DNA of 64,000 bases from Schistocephalus solidus (Eukaryota > Platyhelminthes > Cestoda > Diphyllobothriidea > Diphyllobothriidae), in assembly GCA_017591395.1 (NCBI GenBank), contig WEDG01007264.1:62001-126000 (forward strand), given 5' to 3'. Every line of letters starts with the position of its first letter. Positions within the stretch are counted from its first letter, which is position 1. Shown one piece after another: positions 45,820 through 57,800 of this stretch. A program made the translations under genes and the position numbers. Below the pieces are notes generated by a model. That model did not search any database, was not told where the DNA came from, and was given only the letters and a program-made list of their open reading frames with translations.

Positions 45820-46940
45820 TTGTTTAGGTAGATACACAGTCTTCACTTAAAAGCAGACAGTTTATTTGATAATCTTATATCGAATGGCAGGCTATTCTAA
45901 AGAAAGTGATACCTGGAAGCAAAGAAGAGAGAGCATTTAGAAGTGGAAGATATAGCAAGGAGGTATAATCAGTACAGAATTATGTAGGTTGTACAAACGA
46001 TAAACTGGGGTAAGGTCTAAAATTCGGGCAATGTATGAAATATGATTAAGGCGGAAAAGGAGACAGAACCCAGCCTCCAGTCGCCGAACACATACGAAGT
46101 TTAGGTTAGTTAGCTGACACCTATTCGAGTAGGAAGTATTTGAAATTGTCAGATCTAAGAGTTTCCTAGTACAACTTCTTTAGAGATTTTCAATTTTAGA
46201 ATGGTTAGACTCGTTCATTAAACAAAAGAATGGGCAGCAATATTCAAGAATGGAAAGGACAAACATTCGATAAATTCTCAATTGAGTTTCATGAAGTTAG
46301 AAATTATAAAAAATAAAACCACAAATCTGGGCAGCTTCGGCCGTAATTCTATCGGCGTGAGACCTAAATACTTGATGATGGGATATTCAGTCATAGGGGT
46401 GCTTTGTAAAACTAACTGGATATGGAAGCCTTTCAGGCCCAAAACACTTGTACCGACACTCAGAAGATGAGAATTGTGTTTGCCAGTTTGAGCTCCACGC
46501 GGAAAGAGCATACAAGTCTACATGGATTTGTCATAGAGAACGCATATACGCATTTATTATCATTAGCATCAATAAAATATTGAGTGTTTAACTGCGGATG
46601 AAATATCATTAATGTAAAGCGAAAACAAAAGGGGACCTAGTCCGGTACCTTGGAGGACACTGCTTACAATAGGGGTCTCAGTTGAAAATGAGGACCCCAC
46701 TAAACCTTTTGTTTCCGGCCAGATAGGTATGACTTACTCAAATCAATAAGAATACGACGTGGTCCTAGTCTCTATTTTAACTATGAATTTCTTATGACGC
46801 ACTTTATCAAAAGCTTTCCTAACACCGAAATAGACAAGGACCACAGATAGATGATCATTACGAATAAAAGTTAGTCGATTTATAAAAAACACGTAACGTG
46901 TTAAACAAAAGCGATCAGGTAAAAAGCCATATTTGGAAAG
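45820..46940 (-). mobile_element. CR1-like reverse transcriptase fragment
   Basis: In order on the minus strand: GVRKAFDKVRHKKFIVKI (motif A with Asp lost, usual DF.KAFD), VLQGTGLGPLLFSLYINDIS (motif B), then after a gap RIYRMFVLSILEYCCPFFCL and ESNHSKIENLQRSCTRKLL (C-terminal ILEYCCPF...KIENVQR...RKL). SLPFDIRLSNKLSAFK follows near 45,880. No FADD is visible because the palm is partly lost. It resembles the copy at 30-32.4 kb more than copies A and B. Confidence 0.65.
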
Positions 46941-46949
46941 AGCTGAGAA

Positions 46950-48390
46950 ATTGATTGGTTATGCAGCCCTGGTGCCCTCTTGCATATGCTGGCATGAAAC
47001 CACATGCTTTCCGTGCCGCAAAACCACATCTAGGGGCACTTGGTTTGGGGATATGGTTATTTTTAGGGTTGTGATTTACTGTGGGAAAGGGTTAGTTTTA
47101 GGCCAAGGCCTGTTTTTAAGGTTAACTTTCGAGTTAGTGTTTAAGGTTTTCGGTCAAGGATAGTTGTAAGGCTTGTGTTAGTTTTAGGATTCGATTTAGG
47201 CCTATAGTTAGGGTTAGTTTTAGCGCTATATTTAGTTCTTAGGGTTCATAATTTGCTCTTCGATTGCATCAGTTACGGGTGTTGGTTTAGTTACCCGTCC
47301 TCCTACCCCTCGCCTTCCTAAGGCCATAAGCGGTGCAGGTAACGAAGTAATCAACGTGTTCAACCCCCGATTTCAGTTGTTTCATCTTTTGCTGACCACA
47401 TCAACACGATATGAACTTTCAGCGAGACCATACCATCAATTTAAATACCGGTGCCTGAACGATCATAAATTAACTTCCGTAAATCGATAATTTTCTTACA
47501 TGCCAGATTGCGCCAAGACTAGATTATGACAAAAAGAGCAGAAAACATACTGTTTTGTTGTTGTTTAAGCTATTTCCCTAGGAAGGAATGTCGACGTACG
47601 TTGATTTTCCACAGCGCGCTATTATCATTTAGTTAACCATTTTCTCCCTTTTATTGATTCAAAGTCCACACATTTTTTAATTATGGTTTTGAAACTAAGC
47701 GCAAGTAGAAGATTTTAACCCTCTGCGGTTAAAATTTAAAAAAAACTAAATTTCAATTTTCAGCCAAATTTGCATTTCACTGACACCATTCTTATGTGTT
47801 TCACTTAGTTTAACCTAACCTTCGGGCTTCCGATTGGTTGGCCTTCGGTCGGTCCAGTTTGCTTTATCCTGTTTCGATCGGCCTTCTGCCATTAGAAATC
47901 GTTACCCCTTTTTGAACGCCGCGCGTCCCGACCTTTTTATTTACATGCCATTTCAAACAAAACAGATTAACAAGGCTTTCATCATCATTTTAAGTCGCTT
48001 TTCTCGGTTTTTTAGACCTTATCTGCAAAACCCATATTATGACGGCTACTGTATTACAGTAACCCTTTTCAACTGTTTTCTATAATGAGAATTATTGTAC
48101 CTCCACTATTTGTGAGCGATACCGAGGGAGCAAGACGCAGAGTTAAGTCAACCGACACTCTCGCGGGAAGTCAGGCACGTGAAGAGAGCACGGCTACGTC
48201 TCTCACGCCGTCCCAACAACTGAACCTACAATCGACCACTAACTGATGTGTCAAAGAGGACTCCAGCCCCTACGCGGAAAATGTGTATCTGCCAAATTCT
48301 GCCCGAGGCTTGATTGCCATCCAGGTAAGCACAGCGGGCTCCATTTACGAGCTCTAACAGTCTGTCTGAAATGGCAAATCTATCTCGCTG
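46950..48390. other. Anonymous sequence, with diffuse GTTAG-rich tract
   Basis: From 47,040 to 47,250 there are many GGTTAG/GTTTTAGG variants (for example ATAGTTAGGGTTAGTTTTAG), a degenerate telomere-like stretch. I see no coding exon; this is the downstream flank of NDC80. Confidence 0.4.
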
Positions 48391-48399
48391 ACCTGCCAT

Positions 48400-48405
48400 T
48401 TTATT
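48400..48405 (-). terminator. Candidate polyadenylation signal for NDC80
   Basis: TTTATT on the plus strand reads AATAAA on the gene strand, about 330 nt after the NDC80 stop codon. No nearer canonical signal is visible. This assigns a likely 3' UTR of about 350 nt; it is not tested. Confidence 0.35.
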
Positions 48406-48731
48406 AACTAGGACAAGGATAAGGTCCGTTGGTTGGTGTGACAGCGTCCAACGTAGGCGTGACGAGTAAGAGATTAGTTAGCTGGACGTAACGAGGCACT
48501 TGCTCGAGTTGAAGATTGACACGCTTGGTATAATGTGGATCTGTGGCAGAGGGGCCAGCAACTCAATGGGCGTGCACTGTAACAGTGGTATAACTCTTAC
48601 CTTTGTGCCTTCTACAACAAAGACATAATCGGCTTCGAAAAACAACACCAAACCCATCTTACCTAGAAATTTTACAAGTCAACCACAAAACGTCTAGTAA
48701 AAAAGAGTTGTTTTAATAGAAAAATAGTAAA

Positions 48732-48897
48732 TCAGCTTAAACTTTCAAAGTCAAACTTCGTGTCCTTTTCAATCTCCTTTGCAAGCTCTTCAGCTTGTTG
48801 GTCAAAGTTCTCACCAGCAGCACGAATGTCGGCAATGACGGAATCGAAGGCGTCAGAACGAGGCCCTTGCATCGCGAACTTTGGCCTCCAGATGCAA
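48732..48897 (-). CDS. ndc80: NDC80 last exon with an apparent one-base insertion
   Basis: Acceptor GTCTTTAACAG; 166 nt to the TGA at 48,732-48,734. Phase 0 from the previous exon gives LHLEAKVRDAR and then a quick stop. The C terminus FDSVIADIRAAGENFDQQAE and ELAKEIEKDTKFDFESLS is in the next frame. One base fewer in the GGG at 48,864-48,866 (CCC on the plus strand) would join them and give 55 codons including the stop. This end binds SPC24/SPC25-proximal coiled coil in other species. Confidence 0.75.
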
Positions 48898-51800
48898 CTG
48901 TTAAAGACATGAAGAAATGGTGCGAAAATGAGTAACACAGACACCAAAGCGCGAAATAAGGAAAGAGCCAATGAACAGGAACATTGCGACGAATCCAAAA
49001 CGCTTACCAAACTACGCTTCGGGAATAGGGCGTGCAGAAAACAAGCAGAAGGACATTTCGCCTGACAACTATCGTTGAGTTTTCAAGCAGAAAATATGTG
49101 CCTACAGCATACGAACTCTCCGCTTTCGATGGGTTCACAACAAAACCGAGGCTGACAGTTGTTAATCCCAGCTTGGCGGTCAGACCGAGTTTTTGACCGA
49201 TCCCAAGAGTTCAGGACTTAGTAACCGTCATCAAGCAAGCGGTCCTTCCGCTGAGGTAATGTTTACTGCTCAGTAAAGGCAAACGATCGAGAGCTGCTCA
49301 ATTGCGCAAGCAAGATTAGCAGCATTGTTCGGTCTGATTTCCAACCAGTTCCCTGTCCTGCACTTCAATGGAGCAAAACGAATGCCGTCGGTGCTGGTGA
49401 TGGCCGCCGTATTTTCCATCATTGTTCACGTGCATGCAGACTCGCGTAAGTCATCACTAAGAGGTGTACTGACTTCTCGGGCACACGCCTATTGGAAAGT
49501 GGAGTGAGAAAAGAACAAGCAAACTGAAAACGCCCACTAATGTCGGCCCATCATGTTTCAGTCCTAAACGAATGGAATGCAGCACAGACGGAGTGCAGAA
49601 AAATATCCCACAAGCATACACCAGTCGAAACAGAGTGTGCCCGCTCGCTCATTACATTACGGTAATTTTCAGGGAGACGAAAAAGGGAAACCATGTTGAT
49701 CTCCCAGGAAGGACGAAACAATAAAGCAACCACGCGGAAAAAAAAGTATATGGAGCTACTTACGGGTGCACAGTAGCAACTCTTGCTCGTAGATTTAACA
49801 TACAGTTGGAAAAACTAGCCTCTTGTAAAGTTGAACAAATTGCACGAATTAACCAAACTTTTCCAATAATAGTTTGGCTATGATCGCTCTAGCCGGTCAG
49901 TCTACTGTAAGCTTTGTCCCTTGGTTTCTTACAGAAGTAGACTGAATCCGTAAAGCAGGCGACACGTAGTCGGCAAAAAGGATTAAGAGTTCAGGCAGAA
50001 CTGGTAGCATACCACAAGGTCTTTCAGAAAGTTCTCCGTGTCGCGCACAGCAATCGCAGCTGATTCCTCTGCCTTCCTGTTTAATTCAGCGTAGTATTTG
50101 TGGCCGGACTGGGAGGGAGTAAAAGGCAAACAGAGAAGTCATTGGTTTCCTAATAAACATATCGGGAAAGGGCAGCCTCTTTGGTGCGGGTAGAGCACTA
50201 ACCCGGCATTTGCAATGGGTCAACGGACAAATTCATGACAAAGCAAAATACTGGTCGAGCACCAGAACGATTTGTTTATTACATGGAGCATCGAACTCAT
50301 GCAGGAATCCATTACCGAAGACAGTAGCTGCCAAAGAAAAGGGCTAAACTTAAAGGGGGTACAAACCAATCAAGGACGCAAGTCTGGAAGTGACTGCGCA
50401 GGGCTCTGTACGCCGGCGCCAGATCAATAAATCGGCTTAGTGAATTCACATCCGAGGCCAAGAATTCAATCAAATCTTGGTTCGTCTTGTTTCCGGTGTG
50501 GGAGATTATTTTTACGGCTGCGGTAAACTCATGGCTTGATCAGTTGCGGGAGAATGCTTATTCTCAGGAAACTGATTGCCACATCAGCTTAAAAATTAAA
50601 AAATCTGTCAAGAAGCTGCCTACTGTTGGGAAATCAGTGTGTAGTGAGAACCTTAACTTGGTAATAAATTTGCTCAAAGAACGTTACTATGAGGTTTTTT
50701 GAGATTTAGGGGTATTGCTGAATAAAACGGTTTCAGTTTTCTGGCAAAAAACCGCATCAAAAAGAAAATTATATGCGTTACAGCTGAAAGAACCGTAATA
50801 TTTACTTTTATCACTGCAATGAGCAGACATGAGAACGTTGGTTTACGGGCATTTATGAAAACAATCTGGGGGCATTTAATTGTTTAAGTGGTCCCCTCGG
50901 AAAAACTCCAGATTAACAATCCTTCACAATTTTGCAGCTCAAGACGAAAAAGTCTATTTGACCCCTACCTATTCCTGAAGTGAACATTCTCAAAGACAGT
51001 AATACCTACCTCGTATTCCTCAATATCTTTCGCAAGAACTTCACAGTGCGCCTGTTTGGCCTGCAAAGTTTCTTAGCCTCGGAAATCGCAAGCTCGGTTT
51101 CGGATACCCACTTCTCCAGATCGGCTTTGTGCGAGGCCAACTCATTGGTCGTATCAGTCAGACTTTGGCTCAACTTTTCGCGCCGCAACTTAAGCCGTGT
51201 CACTTCCGACTTCTGTTAGTAGGAAAAGAACATGTTAGTATTCAGAGCATCAGCAGTACAAATCGAGTGATTTTTGTTACGACAACGGGCACCAAAAGAG
51301 ATGTGAGTGTAACTGCTGATCACTGTAGGTCCACAATTCCGGTATACATATGTTTAAAGGATTAACATTAAGGTTGGGTCGCATAAAGGATACGAACGCA
51401 GTCAGACATTGAAAAGTCACAACCACGGAGACAGCGGTCGGATCAACTTCACCACAGAGGTCTTTGCAAACAGCCTCCTCAACCGTATTCGTGTTGCTGT
51501 GGATGCAGCATAATAGCGATTTCAACGGCGGCAGTGCCGGAGACTACCAGAAATTCATATCAAGAGGAAGCTTTGGGGAAATATCAGTTTTCTTTCTTTT
51601 AAGTGGCTACCTCTGCGCACTACTCAGACACATGGATCGGGTAGGGATGTCTGACATCCACCCCTACATGACATGGGAGCAGGAACCGCCGGTAATTTCC
51701 AGGGAAATTAGGGTTAGGGTTTAAGGCTACGATTAAGGTTTGGCTTATCGTTAGGACAAGCGAAGATATATCATTCTGACACTTAGCGCAAGGTGGTGGG

Positions 51801-54800
51801 GGTGTTCCTATTTACGTGGCATGTAGGGGGCAACAATTTCGACCCAAGGATCTTTATCAGAGCAGAGGTCTGTTGCAAATATAAATGCGCAAAACGTACT
51901 TTGGCATCCATCGCGGCCTCCATTTTCTTTATGTTCGCCAATGCCTGTGCTTTTTTGGCCTCCAACTCAGTCAAAGAGGCCTGGAACGCCTTCAACGCTT
52001 CCCTTACATTTTTGCACATTACCGGCACCTCCTTTATCGGGTCAAAAGTAGACAGGTACGAAAGAAGAGGTAGTTTTGGTGCCGACGGAATGTTCTGAAG
52101 AGAAAAAATGGTAGTGATAGTCAAAGTGACAGAGGACATGAAAATAATACTGCTAATTAGGGTAAGCTTGAAGAATAGAGGACAGTTGATCACATAACAT
52201 GCGAACCACGCATAAAGCGACACCTTTTACCCATATCAAAACTAAAAATGCCACAAGATTCCCTGAATAAAGATCTCAAAGTTAAGTCCAGTGAGCGACT
52301 GTGCCCTTGAGGATCGATCTATAAACGTCGTGCGTTGTTCGAGCCCTGTGCTTGGTGGTGGACAGACACTGTTGCCCTATGTTTTATTCTCCTTTTCCAG
52401 CCGATTTACTTGAATATATCAAAAAAGAAGTGTGTCAGTCACGATCTCTGTTAAAATTTGGTACCTTAAGACCAACTTCACCCTCACGAAGAATGAGACG
52501 CGATCACTGGAACAAGAGCTTTATTAGCCTGACGTTACGGATTCTTACTCGAATCCATCATTAAAGACAGAGTCAGATAAGGGTATTGGATCGCTCAGGT
52601 TTGGCAGCATTTATAGGTGGTTGCTAAGCCACTACATGCCTATCAACATTTACAGTTCACCCTCACTGCCAGCACATTAAAGATCTTCAGCCATTTTGAC
52701 AACGCGTTTACCATGAAAAGGAATATTGTCGTTTAGAAGACGACCACTGTAGCTTATATCAGTTCTGCTTTAATCGTTTTTATACCTTTCGGCCCCAGCG
52801 CTGGCAATTTTGGAGGATTCTTCGTGAGCAACAACGGCGAAGTTTTTTTAATTTTTGGCTTGTAGGTTTATTTCCCTGCTGATTGATCATTTTGTACCAT
52901 GGAACATATACCCAGTTAAATAGGCCTACGAACCTGATGCGATGCTGTAAGCTGAAGAGAGTATCCTTCGATTTCTTCAGGTCTGTGGCGGTCAAGGATG
53001 TCCGATCGACTTTAACCGCACACGCTAAATTCGTTCTGTCTAATAAAAGAAGTCAATGGACTATTAAATCTGTTTTATTTTATACACAATGCAGGTTGCC
53101 GTGAGTTGGCTATTTGCTTGTGTGGCAAAAGAAAGCATCCATTCGGGAGTGTGTGAGCAGCGGGCTGGGTATGAGACCAGCCTACTTCAACGTATGGAAC
53201 TCACCAATTTTGATAGAGTAAGCTGAATTCCCAAGCAGTCAATCTTAACCTCATTAAGGCGACGGAGTTGTTTACAATTGGATCAAACGAATCATGAAAA
53301 TGCGCCAAAACACCCGTTAATTAAGTTCGTCTTTTATTCATTCAAGTCGGATGAAAAAACGGATATGCCAAAAAGGTGCATGAAGACTGTGAGTGATCGA
53401 GGACAAACTTTCAAGCAATGGCCTTAAAGAGGCTGGGCAGACTACAGATCGTAGAGTGCTTTGGGATTACTGGGCAGTTAAGTAGCCTTTGACGTCAAGT
53501 GCGAGGCCAGTTGGACCGTCGTAATCGAAGATATTGACCGCGTGTGTCAGTGAGTGGGAGTAGCACCGGTGACGCAGGTGAATTAGTTTATGAGGATACC
53601 GAAATCTCTCTTTCTCCACCCACTTTATCCCGTTGACAAAACAAATTAAAAACAACTGGAGTGGGGCATGAGTACCGTGGGTGACAAAGATAAATAGTCC
53701 GTCTACACGTGCCACACACACACGACCGGGTAATCACTACAGATTTGCCAATTTACGAATAACAACGGCTCGGATCGCACAAAGGTGAGATTACTACAAA
53801 AAGGTTGACTAAAGAGGGTAAGCGCGAGGTGGGTGAGGATTATAAATATAGGACCGGCATGACTTACAGCAAGGGTACTGGCCAACATGTTGAATTTATC
53901 CACGGCAGGCGGTATGGAGGCCTCAATGCGAGCCAATTCGATTGAAAAGGACTGGAGTTCGTCTTTCAGAAGTTGTTTCCTTTGTTGTTGTTGTTGGCAG
54001 CGCTCTACCAGACTTCGGTGTTTTTGCACGAGGCCGCCGAATCTAAGAGGTTTTCATTCAAAAATGAAGGGTTCATATGACGACTGTATCTGGGCTTGTG
54101 ACGGTGTGACGAAATACGATGGCGAACCGATAGTTTAGGCCCATGAACCGCCTCATCACACGAATTGACAGGAGAATACCAGCCGACATCAGTTTAAGGG
54201 TACTGTATGCGGGGATGTTTCTATTCTACAATCGGACGAGTCTCCGAATATCTGCAAATAAACTCCCAAACGCCCAAAGTTAGACCATAGGAAACTTAAT
54301 TAATCAACGTTAACAAGAATCCATTATTGGTCGGAAGTGCTTACACTTGATACTTTGCTCAGTTAAAAAAGCAGCGTCCGGTTGGAAGTCACGGCCTTGC
54401 CGTAAACAGTCTCACAAGACTAATGAAGTCTGAACCTTTAAAAAGAACAACTCGGGATATCTACTTTGCCTGATCGATTCAGCGTCAAGGATGATGCTGA
54501 GTAACGCTTTCGGGGGAAAAACGAAATTGTTCTCACGCAGGCAGTCCGCGAGTACGAATCTTTCAATCAACTTAGGGTGGGGTGCACTGAAAGGGGATCA
54601 AACAGTAGCATGTGTAGCTTAATTGCCTGGTTAGTCAGCGACACTTGTGCAAAGCTGAGTCGGTGGGTATGCCAAACGCGCAAAACGTAGATCACAGCGC
54701 TCAAATACAGCTTTAGAGCAGTTAATTTAGGACTTCAGTCGGTCGCCCCGACGATTTCCTCATCAAGTAGGCATAGCACACGAACGGACTAATACCGCCC

Positions 54801-57800
54801 CGGAGGATAATCGGTAGGATAGGGCACAAGAACCATTGATGGGACAATCTCAGATCGCATATATCTTCAAAGCGCAGGGGTCATGCATGATACCTGTAGA
54901 GAGGAATCGGCCTGACGGATATGTTAACGTTGACTAAAAGTTAGCAAATGCTGGCCACTAGCTCCAATTATTCACCGTCTACCGAGCTCGAGTAGATATC
55001 TTCGACGGCGAAACCCCCAGCACTCACTTAATTAAAGGAGTTCCTTTTTCTGATTACTTCGACTTTCTTCGCGCATATTTCAGATACCGCAGACTGTGTT
55101 TCCGTAAATCAGAACCGTGAACCTCAACAAAACGGTAGTGCTCCATAGTAACTCAGGTGTACTTTGCTGGATTGCCAACAAAGCATTTTTATCGGTTTCA
55201 CTGAGAGTTCAGAACCATTTTCTGTTAACAACAGTTCCTCAATCCCATTTTTACCCGTTTTCTCAGCAGCCTGGACTTCCAAAGGCAGAACTAAGTTCGC
55301 ACTTTGTTATTATACGCTGCGCTCCCTTCCGTTTTTCTGTGAATTTTCACTGAGATGAGTTACTAAAACCCCTTGAAGTTTGGTATGTTATCTATAGAGA
55401 AAATTGCTGAATTTTTAGAGAGTAGACCTGCTTTAAAATCGAAAAGATAGAGGCAAGAACATACTTCGAGTTCTGAGATGCCAAGACAGCCTCCAATTCA
55501 TCGACAGTATTTTGAATGGCGGTCTTCCTTGAAGTAACCTCCGCTAGCCGTGTGGAAGCCGCCTTTGCTACTTGCTGGAATCGGTGATAGGGGAGAGAAA
55601 GAACTAGATGACAGACAAAAGGGAGACACTAGCTGCAAGGACTACTCTAAATTTTCGGACGAAGTCGAGCGAGACTGCAATGTCGTTGCGAGAAAACAAC
55701 AAGCAGATGCATAAAAATACCCAGTAACCCTGAGTCAGAAGTAGTTGAGACGTAGCCAGAGGATGAAGAGAATGAATCCTAAAGAATAATATTCGGAAGA
55801 AACGTCATTGCTTCTAGCGAAGTTAATTATAGTCCCGTTGGTGCTAACATAGAGGATGGTACAATAACCGTGTACACCTGACTAAACAGAGCTCCGTGGA
55901 CCGTAAAACCTTTTTGCGCGCAAGTTAGACTGTAATGATGGAAGCTTCTTCGCTCACCGCATTACCTACAACTGGTAATGAAGAAACGTGGGTGAGTGAG
56001 TCTGAAACAGTTGCTGTCTTAACATCTTTCGTCGTTGTACATTTCAAATTTGCAAATCTACTCACTTGATTCATTGACAGAGACAGGCACTGTCGTGTAA
56101 CTGTATTATATGTCTTAGTCTATCTTCGAAATTGATGTAAAACAAGTAGAGGATGTAAGTACTTCGGAGCGTAGATGTCTTCCGCCTCTGACGCCCACGA
56201 CGCGTTAGAGGTCATATAATGACAGGTATCAAGCTGCAGAACAATGCACGCATGCAGCCTCGGGGATAGCCAATGACAGGCGCCCACGAACTGCTATCAT
56301 CTAAGCAACCAACTGACGCTCACATAACGCTTATTCATTTTACGCCCACGTCACCCTAGCGGAAAGACGTGCGCGCAGGCCCAGAACCTGCCGCGCGCCG
56401 GAGCCTCCGACAACCAATTTCCGTACAGAATACATGACTTCAACTGGTGTCGTTTCCCTTCGCCTCTAACACGGAACTTGGCGTGATGATTGTAGTATTC
56501 TGAGTACGAACGCTGCTTGGACCTTAAATGAACGAGGCGAGGCGGGCTGGGGTACCTAATTCAAGCCATTCACAACCTAATCCTGTAGCGGGAGGAAATT
56601 GCGAAAGAATGGGATCTTATCGGTCACTGAGAATCGGGTCAAGTGTCCGACCATTAGGTTACGGAATGAATAGTTGCAAAGGCGCTAAATAGGAACTCCA
56701 AGAAATCCTTCGCCCCGCGGCAGCAGCATGGGGGTGGTATATCGGTGAAGGGCACTTCAGTCTGAAGTAGCAAATGTGTTCGATTTTGCCGATCCGATTG
56801 TACATACCCTTTATTTACCTGTACTGCGATCAAAAGCAGTTAAAAAGAAATGTTTTTTGTAAAACCAAAACAAAAATTGCAGTTGTTGCGTAGATGGGAA
56901 TTAAAACAGCCGCAATTTTACCTACCTATCTTCAGAGATAAGCAGATTATGCATAGCTGCATCGCATGTCGAAACCTTAGTCATAAATCTCAAACCAAAC
57001 ATATAGCTCCACCGGTGCAATTTAGAGCGGCAACGAACGGGTATGCGACCATACCAGACAAATGCCGACAAATTTCCTAGATGCCGACGAAATAATGCTC
57101 ATTTTACGCGCGTAGGGTTCAATGCTTCATCAGGAAAGAAGCGGTGGTCGGGAAGGTAGGACCGTAAACTCCAGAATTCGACATAATGCCGGGGGGCACG
57201 GTGATCTCTGTACCATACGGCGTACAGGTCAGCAAGCCTAGCACTCGCCAGTCTCCTGCGTGTTATAACATTAGCTCTATATCGGGCAGTAACCAGCACA
57301 CACTGGGCAAGCAGTCTCTTAGGCTAATCTGTTCAATCTTATCTCCACACCTCTTGTCCAGCAAACACGAAGAAGGCAGCAGGCTAAATCAAAGCTGTGT
57401 AAGTCACTAACTACCATGCAATTCAGCAGACATAAACTTGAAGAAATGCTGGTATAACCTGGTTTCCTACCTATTCAGGCTACAACAGCAACGCATCCTT
57501 ACTTGGGCGGTGCGGGTTTCTTGCAAATCACGGTGTACATGTTCAGTGAGATCGCGAGGCGTATTCACACGTGACACCTGTGCACTCGAGTAAAAGTTGA
57601 CGGCTGACTTCTTCATCCGAAAATTTGCACAATTCGTTGTCAACGGATGTATAAGTACAACGAAGGTCACCAGACAACCAAACTCACCCACAAATACATG
57701 ACGAAAAAATCAAAAAGCCTTAAACGGACCTCAGCATCCACCATTGTGACCAGCAAGTGATCAACCTCATCTCGGGCCGCCGACGCCGCAGCTTCAGCCT

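Noticed and set aside
50487..50702. 71-residue plus-strand ORF (NSWLDQLRENAYSQ...) in an NDC80 intron
   Set aside because: Protein-like, but no start context, no convincing acceptor and no recognisable family. It could not be linked to the signal-peptide exon at 49.4 kb.
51425..51500. Minus-strand segment after CTGCATCCACAG that looks like another NDC80 exon
   Set aside because: The flanking exons (51,900 and 51,212) join in phase and align with human NDC80 without a gap, leaving no room for it.
57099..57299. 66-residue Arg-rich minus-strand ORF in an NDC80 intron
   Set aside because: Lies between mapped exons, does not fit the coiled coil and has no splice sites at its ends.
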